A stretch of DNA of 64,000 nt from Sphingomonadales bacterium UBA2369 (GCA_002344055.1 DDTH01000018.1:160999-224998); one strand, 5' to 3'. Positions 26,666 through 35,264 are shown, counted from the first letter of the stretch. Program-made: numbers and translations. The notes: a model not told the origin generated them from the sequence alone.

Positions 26666-27058
26666 TCACCGCCGACTATGCCGCCACCATATCACCGCGC
26701 AGATCAGCCCAAGAACGGCGGGAATGTGCACCGCGAGCGCGTCAGCGAGGACGCGATGATGACCCGATGCGCCGGACAGCATCTCGGCGATATGAATGAC
26801 GGCGTGACCGGCCAGAAAGGCAGATGAGGACACGACGATTGGCAGAGCCCCCAACGGGCGAAGCGCGCTCCAAGTGAATCCGGCGCCCGCAACACCGAAA
26901 GCCACGCCGAGGTCGCGAACCAGGTGGGGGTTGAAAGAACCGCTCAGGGCCACGCCGGGAAACGAGTGGAACCAGCTACCCGGCGCTACGACCATCCAGA
27001 CCGCCACCAGCATCAGGGGCACGCCTATGAGGGCGGCGACACCCCTAGCCGCGATCAT
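26666..27058 (-). CDS. Small four-helix membrane protein, unrecognised
   Basis: 130 residues from ATG 27058, which lies inside the end of the upstream SnoaL-like gene (14-base overlap), so it is translated from the same transcript. Four hydrophobic segments; NPHLVRDLGVAFGVAGAGF and AGHAVIHIAEM carry conserved-looking His and Asp. Similar layout to DoxX-like or DUF4345 proteins, but I cannot name the family. A longer frame to 27205 covers the neighbour and is not used. Confidence 0.6.
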   Translation of the reverse strand: MIAARGVAALIGVPLMLVAVWMVVAPGSWFHSFPGVALSGSFNPHLVRDLGVAFGVAGAGFTWSALRPLGALPIVVSSSAFLAGHAVIHIAEMLSGASGHHRVLADALAVHIPAVLGLICAVIWWRHSRR

Positions 27059-27461
27059 CGTCGATGAAGCCGATGAGGCCGCACAGGTCGAAGTAGAACA
27101 TCCTCGCGTCGAACAGCCGACCGTCCTTGATCCGATACTCCGCCACAGTCTCGGTCTCGAAGATCGCACCATCCGGACGCCGGGCCCGCCAGGTGTATTC
27201 AACAATCACCAGATCGTCCTTTGCAGCCAGCACGCGCGCGTCCATCCGCCGCGTCGCATCGTCCGGCTGCAACGGCGTCCATATCCGCGCGAAGGTCTCA
27301 CTCATGGACGCGATCCCCGGCCCGGAAAAGTCGCCCGAATACGGGAGGCCAGGCTGCCAGTGGAACGTCACGTCCGGGTGATATATCTCGCGCAGCCCCT
27401 CCAGATCTCTTTGCTCCACGCAGCGGATCGCTCGGAGCGCGATCTCCTGATTGTCCGTCAT
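27045..27461 (-). CDS. SnoaL-like/NTF2-fold protein
   Basis: 138 residues. The start NQEIALRAIRCVEQRDLEGLREIYHPDVTFHW is the classical NTF2-like (SnoaL) opening and YRIKDGRLFDARMFYFD the closing strand. Such domains act as small isomerases, hydrolases or ligand binders; the substrate is unknown. It is followed on the same strand by a membrane protein. The most perfect operator-like palindrome of the window (27474-27495) lies 12 bases before its start, overlapping the promoter or leader. Confidence 0.8.
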   Translation of the reverse strand: MTDNQEIALRAIRCVEQRDLEGLREIYHPDVTFHWQPGLPYSGDFSGPGIASMSETFARIWTPLQPDDATRRMDARVLAAKDDLVIVEYTWRARRPDGAIFETETVAEYRIKDGRLFDARMFYFDLCGLIGFIDDDRG

Positions 27462-27473
27462 GACGAAACCTCC

Positions 27474-27495
27474 TTATGGAGAGTTCTCTCTATAA
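27474..27495. promoter_or_regulatory. Cargo-regulon operator-like site 4 (best palindrome)
   Basis: TTATGGAGAG-TT-CTCTCTATAA: arms TTAT/ATAA and GAGAG/CTCTC pair perfectly, with only the base between them mismatched. It lies 12 bases upstream of the SnoaL-like start on the minus strand, close enough to overlap promoter or ribosome-binding region. Confidence 0.65.
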
Positions 27496-27614
27496 CTTGG
27501 GAGCTGGGTTGGCCACCCACCGCGTTCGGCCGGCCACTGACTCCCGGCCAAAGAGGGCTGCGTTCAAGCCAGCCAAAGGCGGTCGATGCCAATCTTGCGC
27601 GCCAAGCGGCAAGC

Positions 27615-27637
27615 AATTAGACAATAACGCCTATAAT
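27615..27637. promoter_or_regulatory. Cargo-regulon operator-like site 5
   Basis: AATTAGACAA-TA-ACGCCTATAAT. The left half fits well; the right half keeps C-T-ATAAT. TATAAT at 27632-27637 could itself be the -10 box of the membrane-protein gene starting at 27678, so binding here would overlap the promoter. Confidence 0.5.
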
Positions 27638-27677
27638 GGGTGAGATTTGACGTCTGGCGCACGGCCGTAAAAAGGGG

Positions 27678-28730
27678 ATGACGGTGACGGAAGCGCATCT
27701 GAGATCGGACACGCGCAGGACCGGTTGGCGCGCCGGCGCGGGAAGGTTCGCATTCCTTGCGCCGATCGCGGCGGCGCTCGCTTATCCTTATCTGCTTAAA
27801 GCCTTCCACGCGTTCGCCAAGGTGGGCCAGGTTCCGAGTGGTGAGACCCTTGTCGCCGTCATCGCGCTACTCGCCGCGTGCAGCGTCCCGACCTTCGGTC
27901 TGCTGGTCGCAGGCCGGCTAGGCCGGATCGCAACGCCCACCGAATTCGAGGTTCGCGCCCGCCGCTTGGCTTTCATCAGCGTCGCAGCGCCGCCCTTCTT
28001 CGTCCTGTTCGGAGTCGGCTTAGGCCTGCTCGGATCGCCGGTCCGCGATCGCACCGCCTGGACGCTCTGTTGGGGCCTCGCGCTGCTGTTCGGCGCGATC
28101 GGGAGCGATCGCAAGAGTCTGGCGGTCGGGCGGCCCGTGCCGAGGCTCCGCGTCTTTCACGGGGCCATGGCAGCGATCCTTGTGCTTTTCGTGGTCTTCC
28201 ACCTCGGCAATCATCTCGTCGGCCTAGCCGGACCCGAGACCCATGCGCGCGTGATGGACTTCGGGCGGACCGTGTATCGTTCAGGCGTCGTCGAACCCAT
28301 ATTGATCGGACTCCTGCTGACGCAGATCGTCACGGGCGGGCGCTTGGCCTGGGACTGGACCAGCGGCGGCGGCGACATCTTCCGCACATTGCAGGTGGGT
28401 TCGGGTGTGTATGTCGGCGCCTTCATCATCACCCACCTCAATTCAGCGCTGATTTCGGCTCGCGCCATACGCGGTATTCCGACCAATTGGGCTTGGGCAT
28501 CCGGCGCGCCCGAGGGCCTTTTGATGGACGCATGGAATATCCGACTTGTCCCGCACTATGGGTTCGGCGTCTTCTTCGTACTCTTGCACCTATGTCTGGG
28601 GCTGCGCATCGTTCTGATTTCACACGGGGTCAGCGTGCGCGCGGCCGGGGGCATGCTGGCGCTCGGCGCAGCCGGCAGCGCCACCGTTGCCTTCACGATC
28701 ATCGCTGCTCTGATGGGGGTTCGCCTCTAA
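27678..28730 (+). CDS. Polytopic membrane protein with paired histidines (cytochrome b-like?)
   Basis: 350 residues with eight to nine hydrophobic helices. Histidines recur in or near the helices: LRVFHGAMAAILVLFVVFHLGNH, GAFIITHLNSA, RLVPHYGFGVFFVLLHLCLG. This spacing resembles di-heme membrane anchors such as succinate dehydrogenase subunit C, but there is no clear family match. A GTG at 27684 may be the true start because AAAAGGGG sits very close to the ATG. Regulated by the operator-like site at 27615-27637, 40 bases upstream (inference). Confidence 0.6.
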   Translation: MTVTEAHLRSDTRRTGWRAGAGRFAFLAPIAAALAYPYLLKAFHAFAKVGQVPSGETLVAVIALLAACSVPTFGLLVAGRLGRIATPTEFEVRARRLAFISVAAPPFFVLFGVGLGLLGSPVRDRTAWTLCWGLALLFGAIGSDRKSLAVGRPVPRLRVFHGAMAAILVLFVVFHLGNHLVGLAGPETHARVMDFGRTVYRSGVVEPILIGLLLTQIVTGGRLAWDWTSGGGDIFRTLQVGSGVYVGAFIITHLNSALISARAIRGIPTNWAWASGAPEGLLMDAWNIRLVPHYGFGVFFVLLHLCLGLRIVLISHGVSVRAAGGMLALGAAGSATVAFTIIAALMGVRL

Positions 28731-28827
28731 ATCGCGTGACGGGAGCTGATCACCGGCGTCGATGCTCCTGGGGGACTGCATTCAGAACGGCTTGTGCTGT
28801 GTCACCGCGCAGGGGTAACCGTGAACG

Positions 28828-29433
28828 ATGCCTAGGCCAGCGAAGTTCGACGAAGATCAGATATTGGGCGCCGCGGCGACCCTAGTGGCGACCCGCGGGC
28901 CCGCGGCGGCGACTATGACCGCTATTAAGCACGCACTCGGTGCGCCGAGCGGCTCGATCTATCATCGTTTCAAAACCCGCGATGAACTTCTCGGCAAGCT
29001 GTGGCTGTCCAAAGCCACGGCGTTTCAGGATCGATGGATGGATGCGCTCGAAGAAGCGGATCCGGTCCGGGCCGGCCTGGAAGCCGCTCTTTCCATGCCT
29101 AGGCAAGTCCGCCTTGACCTGGACGGAGCCCGGGTCATGCTTTTGCATCGCCGCGAAGATTTCCTCATGGACGGCTGGCCGCCGGAGATGAAGGCGGAAG
29201 CCGAGAGGCTCGGTCGACAGGTCAAAGAGGGCCTCTCGGCGATGACGAAGCGGTTGTTCGAGCGGGACACCGCATCAGCGCGGAGGGCGACGGCCTTTGC
29301 GACCGTCGACATCCCGTTCTCGGCGGTCAGACGATACGTAGGCGAAGGCGGTTCGCCGCCGCCCCACGTCGATGCCTTGATCGAACGCGCCTATACGGCT
29401 GTGATCGAGGTTGAGCGCGGCGCGCAGCCGTAA
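28828..29433 (+). CDS. TetR/AcrR family transcriptional regulator
   Basis: 201 residues. The N-terminal HTH reads DQILGAAATLVATRGPAAATM followed by IKHALGAPSGSIYHRFKTRDELL, the standard TetR DNA-binding domain. The C-terminal ligand domain is helical and unspecific. No operator-like palindrome of the shared type lies before it, so it is less likely than the LysR protein to control the cargo regulon. Followed by a probable terminator at 29435-29458. Its 3' end overlaps the end of the convergent gene by 43 bases. Confidence 0.85.
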   Translation: MPRPAKFDEDQILGAAATLVATRGPAAATMTAIKHALGAPSGSIYHRFKTRDELLGKLWLSKATAFQDRWMDALEEADPVRAGLEAALSMPRQVRLDLDGARVMLLHRREDFLMDGWPPEMKAEAERLGRQVKEGLSAMTKRLFERDTASARRATAFATVDIPFSAVRRYVGEGGSPPPHVDALIERAYTAVIEVERGAQP

Positions 29434-29834
29434 TCAGCGACGCGCCGCTGCGTTTTTTCGTCAGGTTCATGGCCCAACCAGTCTCGGGCGCGGTCGACCG
29501 AGGTGAAGAACATGAAGTTCTGCGCCGCCGCGACCCGCGCGAACTGGAGACGCGTGACGGCCGATCGCGCGACACAGGCCACTCTGCGCAGTCCTAGGTC
29601 GGCGCCCCTGATCAGACTTTCTTGCATCTGGTCGCTCACGACACGCGCCTGCGGCGGATAGCGAGAGAGATCAGCTAGAAGGTCGAACGGTCGACCTGCG
29701 GCAATCAACGGGCCAAGCGCCGCTACGAGTTCGGCGCGGAAGGAAGCGACACACTCAAGCGACCAAAAGCCTTCGACCTCAAAGCGAAGTAGGCTGCGCT
29801 GCGACTCGATGTGGATTGAATAGGGGTTCGCCAT
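29391..29834 (-). CDS. STAS-like domain protein (hypothetical)
   Basis: 147 residues from ATG 29834 (MANPYSIHIESQRSLLRFEV); an upstream ATG at 29888 would add 18 residues. Alternating strands and helices with LRFEVEGFWSLECVASFRAEL and FDLLADLSRYPPQ resemble STAS/SpoIIAA-like single-domain proteins of unknown ligand. The C-terminal 14 codons overlap the tetR end on the other strand. Function unknown. Confidence 0.6.
   Translation of the reverse strand: MANPYSIHIESQRSLLRFEVEGFWSLECVASFRAELVAALGPLIAAGRPFDLLADLSRYPPQARVVSDQMQESLIRGADLGLRRVACVARSAVTRLQFARVAAAQNFMFFTSVDRARDWLGHEPDEKTQRRVADYGCAPRSTSITAV
29435..29458 (+). terminator. Probable rho-independent terminator of the tetR gene
   Basis: CAGCG (29435-29439), loop ACGCGC, CGCTG (29446-29450), then CG and six T at 29453-29458, starting two bases after the tetR stop. 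It lies inside the coding 3' end of the convergent gene. Confidence 0.55.
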
Positions 29835-29897
29835 TGCGGCGCGGTAGCCCGCGACTGTTAAAGTCACGCTAAACCGCCGCGCTCGCAACAGAAGCGC

Positions 29898-30917
29898 TCA
29901 GCGCGCATCGGCTCGGGCAGCCACTACGTAGAGATCGTCGGACGACCAGGCTTCGGCCGCGTCGTCCCAGCTGACGACCGTGGCCGGAACGATCGCCGGG
30001 TCGAAGCCGCAGCAACTCCACGCCTCCATTGCGCCGCTGTGCAAACCTCGACAATCGGGTCGTCCGATGTCCCAGCTCACGCCACGATGATACAGCGCCG
30101 GCGTGTCGAGAACCGGCGATCCGTCGATGCACGGTGCAGCACTGGTCACTCGAGCAGCCGGCGCCGCAGCCGCAAACGCCGCCTCCAAGGCCATGCGCGT
30201 CGGATTGGCGACGAAGACGATATCGTAGCCTGCGGGTGCCGCCTGCCCGATTGCGATGCAGCGGACGCCCTGCTTCGACGCAACGTCGCGCCGGTTTTCA
30301 TCATCGTCGACATAGTCGACCACAGCTGCGCCGCAGCTCTTCGCCATGATGGCGGCGAACAGCCCGATGACCGCCGGCATCCCTCCGATCACCAGGACGC
30401 GCGCGTCGGGGATTGCGGCAATATGGGGCCCAACGCCGCGCCAAGCATCCGTCGCCATATCGGCAAGACCAACGAGGCTTCGCAACTCCGCGTGCGGCGG
30501 TGTGGGCGTCAGCATGGCATCTGCGAACGGCACTCTGAGGCGATCAGAAAGACCCCCGCCGAAGCCGCCTTCTCGCCCCATCCCGTAAGACGCGCCGAAA
30601 GGCACGCGTTGGCACCGCCCTGTCGCGCCGCGCCGACAAAGCGCGCACTCTCCGCATGAGATCTGAGCCGCGACGAAAACGCGATCGCCCGCCTTGACCC
30701 TGGCGCCTTCGCCCGCCTCCAGGACCTCCGCGATAATCTCATGACCGATTGGCGATCCCGGCGGCATCGGCATCACTCCTCGCACGAAGGCGACGTCGAG
30801 ATCGCAGCGGCCGACGACAAGAGGTCGGACGATGGCTTCGCCCGCACCCTGCAGCTCTACGACCACGCCGTCGCGCCACTCAACGCGCCCCGGGTTCACG
30901 AATACGGCTTGCTTCAT
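29898..30917 (-). CDS. Zinc-dependent alcohol dehydrogenase family protein
   Basis: 339 residues from ATG 30917 (MKQAVFVNPGRVEW). Catalytic zinc ligands are Cys38 (GRCDLD) and His59 in SPIGHEII; the structural zinc lobe CGECALCRRGATGRC has four cysteines. The coenzyme domain carries VLVIGGMPAVIGLFAA, a GxGxxG variant. Reaction: NAD(P)-dependent oxidation or reduction of an unknown alcohol or aldehyde. The operator-like site at 30969-30990 lies 51 bases upstream. Confidence 0.85.
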   Translation of the reverse strand: MKQAVFVNPGRVEWRDGVVVELQGAGEAIVRPLVVGRCDLDVAFVRGVMPMPPGSPIGHEIIAEVLEAGEGARVKAGDRVFVAAQISCGECALCRRGATGRCQRVPFGASYGMGREGGFGGGLSDRLRVPFADAMLTPTPPHAELRSLVGLADMATDAWRGVGPHIAAIPDARVLVIGGMPAVIGLFAAIMAKSCGAAVVDYVDDDENRRDVASKQGVRCIAIGQAAPAGYDIVFVANPTRMALEAAFAAAAPAARVTSAAPCIDGSPVLDTPALYHRGVSWDIGRPDCRGLHSGAMEAWSCCGFDPAIVPATVVSWDDAAEAWSSDDLYVVAARADAR

Positions 30918-30968
30918 GCGCGTCTCTCCCACCAACGGTCACGCGGCGGCCGAACGCCCCCGTTCCTG

Positions 30969-30990
30969 AATTGGACTATACTCTCCATTT
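30969..30990. promoter_or_regulatory. Cargo-regulon operator-like site 6
   Basis: AATTGGACTA-TA-CTCTCCATTT. Left flank AATTGGA and right CTCTC agree with the shared half-sites; the left inner bases differ. Lies before the alcohol dehydrogenase (minus strand), 137 bases ahead of the divergent NnrU gene. Confidence 0.5.
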
Positions 30991-31127
30991 CATCGCGACT
31001 AGTCTGAAAGCGGGCGGACCATCCGCCGCAACACGGGAATCGCTCGTTCGAGCCGCGAGCGACCCGCCCGCGCCGCTGCTCGACACCTCCCCCGAGCGGC
31101 GGCGCTGGCACCGCTGAGGAGCACGAG

Positions 31128-31820
31128 ATGACGGTGCTGGTGACGGCGGCTTTCGCCTTCTTCCTGCTTCACCGCCTGGTCTCAGCCGGACCGCTTCGAG
31201 CGCCGTTGGTGCAACGCTTCGGCGAGCCGACGTTCCTGAAGCTTTTCGGCGCAGCCTCGTTGGCATGTCTCTCGTGGTTGACGCTCGGCTATTGGCTCGC
31301 CAGCACCGGCCAGCCTCCCTCGCGCTGGGCGACAGGGAATATTTCGTGGCTGATCTGGCCCCTCGAATTTCTTGCGACAGTCATGATCGCTGCCGGGGTT
31401 CTGGCGCGAAATCCGGGGACGGCAGGACAGCTTGACGCGATATCGGAGCCCGATGTCGTTCGCGGCGTTTTGCGCATCACCAGACACCCCTTCCTTTGGG
31501 GTATGACAATCATGTCCATCGGCCACGTGATCGCAGATCCCGATGTCGCCACGCTTATGTATTTCGGCACGCTAGCTGCGCTCGCGGCCACAGGCACGGT
31601 GAGTATCGACCAGAAGCGTCGAAGCCGGCTTGGCGGGGAATGGCTCCAATTCGCTGCGAAAACGTCGAACATTCCATTCGCAGCCATCATTCAAGGTAGG
31701 CAGACATTGCGTCTGCGCGAGATCGGCTGGCGGCCACTGTATGTCTCCATAGGGCTTTTCGCCCTTGTGATGATCGCTCACATTCTGCTCGGTGGCTCGC
31801 CGACGTTCCGCGCTGGCTGA
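31128..31820 (+). CDS. NnrU family membrane protein
   Basis: 230 residues with six to seven hydrophobic helices. RITRHPFLWGMTIMSIGHVIADPD is the diagnostic NnrU segment, which resembles the isoprenylcysteine methyltransferase-like fold; GGEWLQFAAKTSNIPFAAII follows. NnrU was named from nitrite/nitric-oxide reduction clusters, but no denitrification genes are near here, so the function in this setting is open. It starts divergently from the alcohol dehydrogenase. Confidence 0.8.
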   Translation: MTVLVTAAFAFFLLHRLVSAGPLRAPLVQRFGEPTFLKLFGAASLACLSWLTLGYWLASTGQPPSRWATGNISWLIWPLEFLATVMIAAGVLARNPGTAGQLDAISEPDVVRGVLRITRHPFLWGMTIMSIGHVIADPDVATLMYFGTLAALAATGTVSIDQKRRSRLGGEWLQFAAKTSNIPFAAIIQGRQTLRLREIGWRPLYVSIGLFALVMIAHILLGGSPTFRAG

Positions 31821-31858
31821 ACATAACAGCGCCTCGACGCTCGACAGAGACGGTCCCA

Positions 31859-31880
31859 GATATTAGAGAAGTCTACCTGT
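31859..31880. promoter_or_regulatory. Cargo-regulon operator-like site 7
   Basis: GATATTAGAGAA-GT-CTACCTGT. The left half (ATATT-A-GAGAA) is close to site 3 read in reverse; the right half keeps CT-N-C. Lies 79 bases upstream of the YciI-like gene. Confidence 0.4.
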
Positions 31881-31959
31881 TTGCCGAAGGAGGAGGCGGT
31901 GATGATCGATCAAACTTGGATCGTCGTCACTGCCACCGCTCGCGATTGGAGATGTGACG

Positions 31960-32424
31960 ATGGGATGCTTTCGACGAACGATGGCCGCGCTATTGGCGGC
32001 TGCGGTCCTCAGTCCGACCACAAGTCTGGCCGGTCAGATGGCTGAAACACCCGCCGCACGGCAGGATGCGCCCAAGGAACACAACGGGCAGGACGCCGCG
32101 ATGGCGCGATACCCGTTGGTCTACGTCGTTCGCTACCGGCCGGGACCAGCTTATCAAGCCGATCAGCCTTTGCTCCGGCAGAACTTGCGTGAGCATGAAG
32201 GCTATATGCGTCGCCAGAGTGAAGCGGGCGTGATCATCGCGGCAGGTCCGACATTCGATGAGACCGGCGGTCTGGTGCTCATCCGCGCCACGAGCCGGCA
32301 CGACGCCAACGCCTTCATCCGCTCGGACCCCGCGGTGATCGCGGGGATTTTCACCGGCGAAGCAACGGACTGGCGCCCGGTTTTCGACAGCGGATCGATC
32401 TTTCGTCAGAGCCCGCCCGCCTAG
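31960..32424 (+). CDS. Exported YciI-like protein
   Basis: 154 residues from ATG 31960; a GTG at 31954 is an alternative. A signal peptide (RRTMAALLAAAVLSPTTSLA) is followed by a YciI-type ferredoxin-like domain: VYVVRYRPGPAY, LREHEGYMRRQSEAGVIIAAGP and RSDPAVIAGIF. Cytoplasmic YciI proteins are small catalytic or binding domains; a secreted form is uncommon. Function unknown. Confidence 0.7.
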   Translation: MGCFRRTMAALLAAAVLSPTTSLAGQMAETPAARQDAPKEHNGQDAAMARYPLVYVVRYRPGPAYQADQPLLRQNLREHEGYMRRQSEAGVIIAAGPTFDETGGLVLIRATSRHDANAFIRSDPAVIAGIFTGEATDWRPVFDSGSIFRQSPPA

Positions 32425-32481
32425 GCCGCAGGCTTTAGCGCCGCTCGGATTCAGTCCGCCGCACTGGCGGTCCGCCGGCTC

Positions 32482-33468
32482 TTGCAGACCAAGGCTGCTG
32501 TCGGCCCCACGCAACCACGCCCGCGACAACCGTTCAACGACAGGCTGACTTTGACCGCAGCAGTGAAGCGAACACGAACGGAGTTTCACTCGGAGGGCGC
32601 GTCGTGCGCGGCCTATCTATACCGCTCATCAGATGCGGCTTCCGGTGGCGTTTGCATCGTCATGGCCCACGGGTTCGGCGGCACTCAGCAGGGATCGATC
32701 GCGCTTTCCGCCACTGACTTCGCCAGCGCCGGCTTCGACGTCCTCACCTTCGATTACCGCGGTTTCGGCGAAAGTGGTGGTGAGCCGAGACAGGCTCCTA
32801 GCATCCGGGGCCAACATGCCGATTGGCGAGCCGCCATCGCCAGGGCGCGCGCCATTCCCGGGGTGCGCGCCGAGCGGATCGTCTTGTGGGGGAGCTCTTT
32901 CAGCGGCGGCCATGTGCTCGACATCGCGTCGCGTGACACGACTATCGCCGCCGTTATCGCACAGGCTCCATTCAACGGATTTCCGAAGCGTGTTGAAGGC
33001 CGGACTGGCCAAGAAACGCGAGCGCTCTTGTTCGCCGCGTTACGCGATTGGTGGGCGGCGCACTGGGGCTACCGGCGATTTTATCTAAAAGCCGTCGGGG
33101 CTCCTGGCGAAGGGGCGGTGATGGCGACGCGCGAAGCGGCGCTGGCTGTTGCTCGCATGAAAAACGAGACTTGGCAGAACTGGGTCGCTCCCGGCGTCCT
33201 GATCGACATGGCCCTATGGTATCGGCCCGGGAAGCGAGCGCGGCATTTGCAGATGCCGGTGCTGATCTGCCTGGCCCAGCATGACAAGGTTTCTCCTGGC
33301 GCCCTGACCAGCCCTATTGCGGCGCGCGCACTTCGCGGCGAGCTATCGCGCTACCCATGCGATCACTTCGACCTCTACAGCGACCCCGTGCGCGCCTCGG
33401 TGGTGCAAGACCAAGTCCGCTTTCTTCGCCGTCACCTGACCGAGCCCGAAGCCGATGCATCACGATGA
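32482..33468 (+). CDS. Alpha/beta hydrolase
   Basis: 328 residues from a TTG start; in-frame TTG and GTG codons around 32551-32563 are alternatives, so the N-terminal 30 residues are uncertain. The fold is shown by VMAHGFGGTQQG (oxyanion loop), DVLTFDYRGFGESGG, the nucleophile elbow LWGSSFSGGH (Ser), LAQHDKVSPG (Asp) and CDHFDLYSD (His). This resembles dienelactone hydrolase-like or acetyl-xylan-esterase-like proteins. Substrate unknown. Its end overlaps the next thioesterase gene by 14 bases. Confidence 0.8.
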   Translation: MQTKAAVGPTQPRPRQPFNDRLTLTAAVKRTRTEFHSEGASCAAYLYRSSDAASGGVCIVMAHGFGGTQQGSIALSATDFASAGFDVLTFDYRGFGESGGEPRQAPSIRGQHADWRAAIARARAIPGVRAERIVLWGSSFSGGHVLDIASRDTTIAAVIAQAPFNGFPKRVEGRTGQETRALLFAALRDWWAAHWGYRRFYLKAVGAPGEGAVMATREAALAVARMKNETWQNWVAPGVLIDMALWYRPGKRARHLQMPVLICLAQHDKVSPGALTSPIAARALRGELSRYPCDHFDLYSDPVRASVVQDQVRFLRRHLTEPEADASR

Positions 33469-33859
33469 AACGCTGAGCCGTCACTCCATGTCGTTCGTCG
33501 CCTCCAAGGCGGATATCGACCATCTCAATCACGTGAACAATGCGGTCTGGCTGAACTGGGTGCAGGACATCACAGTCTCGCACTGGAACCGTGTCGCCAG
33601 TCCTCAGATGCAGGCCGATTATGCGTTCGTCGTGCTACGCCACGAAATCGACTATCGAGGCAACGTAGCGGAAGGCGATGCGGTTGAGGGCCATACCTGG
33701 GTCGAGAGCGCCAAAGGCGCCCGTCTTCGAAGGCGCACCCGATTCATCGGTGCTGACGGCGAGACGAGGGTGGACGCACTCAGCACCTGGGTTTGCATCG
33801 CGACCAAGGACTTCAGGCCGACCCGCATTCCTCCCAATCTCTTGGCGATGTCGAATTAG
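33455..33859 (+). CDS. Acyl-CoA thioesterase, 4HBT hotdog family
   Basis: 134 residues. The 4-hydroxybenzoyl-CoA thioesterase motif is visible as SKADIDHLNHVNNAVWLNWVQ, with the Asp and the HVNN signature, then YRGNVAEGDAVEGHTWV. Such enzymes release free acids from acyl-CoA. Translated with the preceding hydrolase (14-base overlap). Second of the three thioesterases in the cargo. Confidence 0.82.
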   Translation: MHHDETLSRHSMSFVASKADIDHLNHVNNAVWLNWVQDITVSHWNRVASPQMQADYAFVVLRHEIDYRGNVAEGDAVEGHTWVESAKGARLRRRTRFIGADGETRVDALSTWVCIATKDFRPTRIPPNLLAMSN

Positions 33860-33896
33860 CTCATCCCAGCAATGCAGCGGCCTGGATGCGGTTGGT

Positions 33897-34283
33897 TCAA
33901 AGCGCAGCGGCCGCGATCAGCAGCGATGCGAGTGACATCAGGATCCAGCCAGGGTGCACGCCCTTCACCGCGATATAGTTGGCCACAGCCGCATAGCCGT
34001 AGGTCAGAAGCCCGAAGCCCGCGGCGATCGACCGAGGTTCGCCGCTGGATCGGGCCCCGGCCCAGATGAGCAGGACGCCGACAAGCAGCCAGGTTGCGCT
34101 GCTGACGTGCAGGAGGGGCGCGATCAGCCTCCTCGTGGACGTCGAAATCCGCCGGTCCGTCTCAGCCGCGGTCATTAATGGCTTCACCATGTGTCGCTGC
34201 ATGATCACGCAATGAAGCAACGCCGTCACAATCCCGATTATGCCCGCGCCGATGAGAGCGAGGTCGCTGAAACTGGACCGCAT
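33897..34283 (-). CDS. Four-helix membrane protein, unrecognised
   Basis: 128 residues from ATG 34283, one base after the stop of the upstream membrane gene. Four hydrophobic segments; HCVIMQRHMVKPLM and LIAPLLHVSSATWLLVGVLL hold His residues near the helices. I cannot name the family. The tight coupling with the 34285-35103 gene suggests a two-protein membrane unit. Confidence 0.6.
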   Translation of the reverse strand: MRSSFSDLALIGAGIIGIVTALLHCVIMQRHMVKPLMTAAETDRRISTSTRRLIAPLLHVSSATWLLVGVLLIWAGARSSGEPRSIAAGFGLLTYGYAAVANYIAVKGVHPGWILMSLASLLIAAAAL

Positions 34284-34284
34284 G

Positions 34285-35103
34285 TCAGCCAGCGTCCGGT
34301 TCGCGTCTGGCAAAACGAAGGGATCGGGTGCGTTTCGGCTCGATCGATGTCAGTCCGCCTGATGAACGAACCGCGCTAGCAAACACAAGCAGGGCGCCTG
34401 TCAGCGCGAGCGCCATCGCCGCGAAAGTCCATTCGCCTAGGTCGTCGGGTCGGGCCGCCAGTCGCGGGAGGTGCAAAACAGCAATCCAACTCGCGAACAT
34501 CGCAGCGATGACGATCGAGGCGACAGCGCGGCTGCGCTTGAAGATCATCGAAACTGCAGCTCCAACGAGGGTCGATCCTGTCACAATTGGGAGGACGCTT
34601 CGGAATGGGATCCAGCTTGGAATCATCCCGCCGATCGCACCGACATTCAGCAAATGGACGATACCAAACAGTGCAAGCATCCCACCCAGGGCCAGCGCCG
34701 CTACGGATACGCTTCGCTCGTGATGCGCCGAAATCAGTCTCGAGCGGTGAAGGAAGCCAACCGCTGATAGCGCCAGCATCTCGAGGGCTGGAACCCACGA
34801 CGTAGGCTCCGACGCCGTTTGAATAGCGGACCAGGCTTCAGCAACACAGGACGCAAGGCACGTCGCGGCGAAAACTGCGACCACTGACGCTCGGCGCGGA
34901 AACGCGAGCATGACCGAACTCGCAATGAGCATCATCGCATTCGTGATCGTCACTATCACGACCGGCGCGGTTTCCCCTCGGCCTACGAGAACGCTCAACA
35001 GTTCCGACACCGAAAATACGGCGGCGCCGAGGGCCAGCAATCTTGCCGCGATCACGGACGCGGGAGCCATTGATTTCGACACCTGATCCAAGCCGCCCTC
35101 CAA
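34285..35103 (-). CDS. DoxX-like polytopic membrane protein
   Basis: 272 residues, seven to eight helices; ATG at 35070 is an alternative start. The segment FGIVHLLNVGAIGGMIPSWI followed by VTGSTLVGAAVSMIF and the LHLPRLAARPDDLGEWTF region resembles the DoxX-like fold (MVPxWIP plus TG motif). DoxX-like proteins are redox-associated or of unknown role. It is the first gene of a two-gene membrane unit on the minus strand. Operator-like site 8 lies 85 bases upstream, shared with the divergent isomerase gene. Confidence 0.6.
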   Translation of the reverse strand: MEGGLDQVSKSMAPASVIAARLLALGAAVFSVSELLSVLVGRGETAPVVIVTITNAMMLIASSVMLAFPRRASVVAVFAATCLASCVAEAWSAIQTASEPTSWVPALEMLALSAVGFLHRSRLISAHHERSVSVAALALGGMLALFGIVHLLNVGAIGGMIPSWIPFRSVLPIVTGSTLVGAAVSMIFKRSRAVASIVIAAMFASWIAVLHLPRLAARPDDLGEWTFAAMALALTGALLVFASAVRSSGGLTSIEPKRTRSLRFARREPDAG

Positions 35104-35187
35104 TCTTCAGCCCACGCCTCCGCGTCTGCCGCGCGTTGGACCACGGTCTGAAAACCCGCGCGTCACGCTGCGTCGTCGGCGCAGGTC

Positions 35188-35210
35188 AATTGGATAGTCC
35201 TATCTATAAT
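35188..35210. promoter_or_regulatory. Cargo-regulon operator-like site 8
   Basis: AATTGGATAG-TC-CTATCTATAAT: GATAG/CTATC pair perfectly. TATAAT at 35205-35210 could be the -10 box of the isomerase gene (start 35265), so the palindrome would overlap the promoter. It is the closest match to the consensus. Confidence 0.65.
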
Positions 35211-35264
35211 AGATGGCTATAGCGCCTGGCGGTTGGCGCAGAGAAGCTTGGAGGTTTGGGTTCG

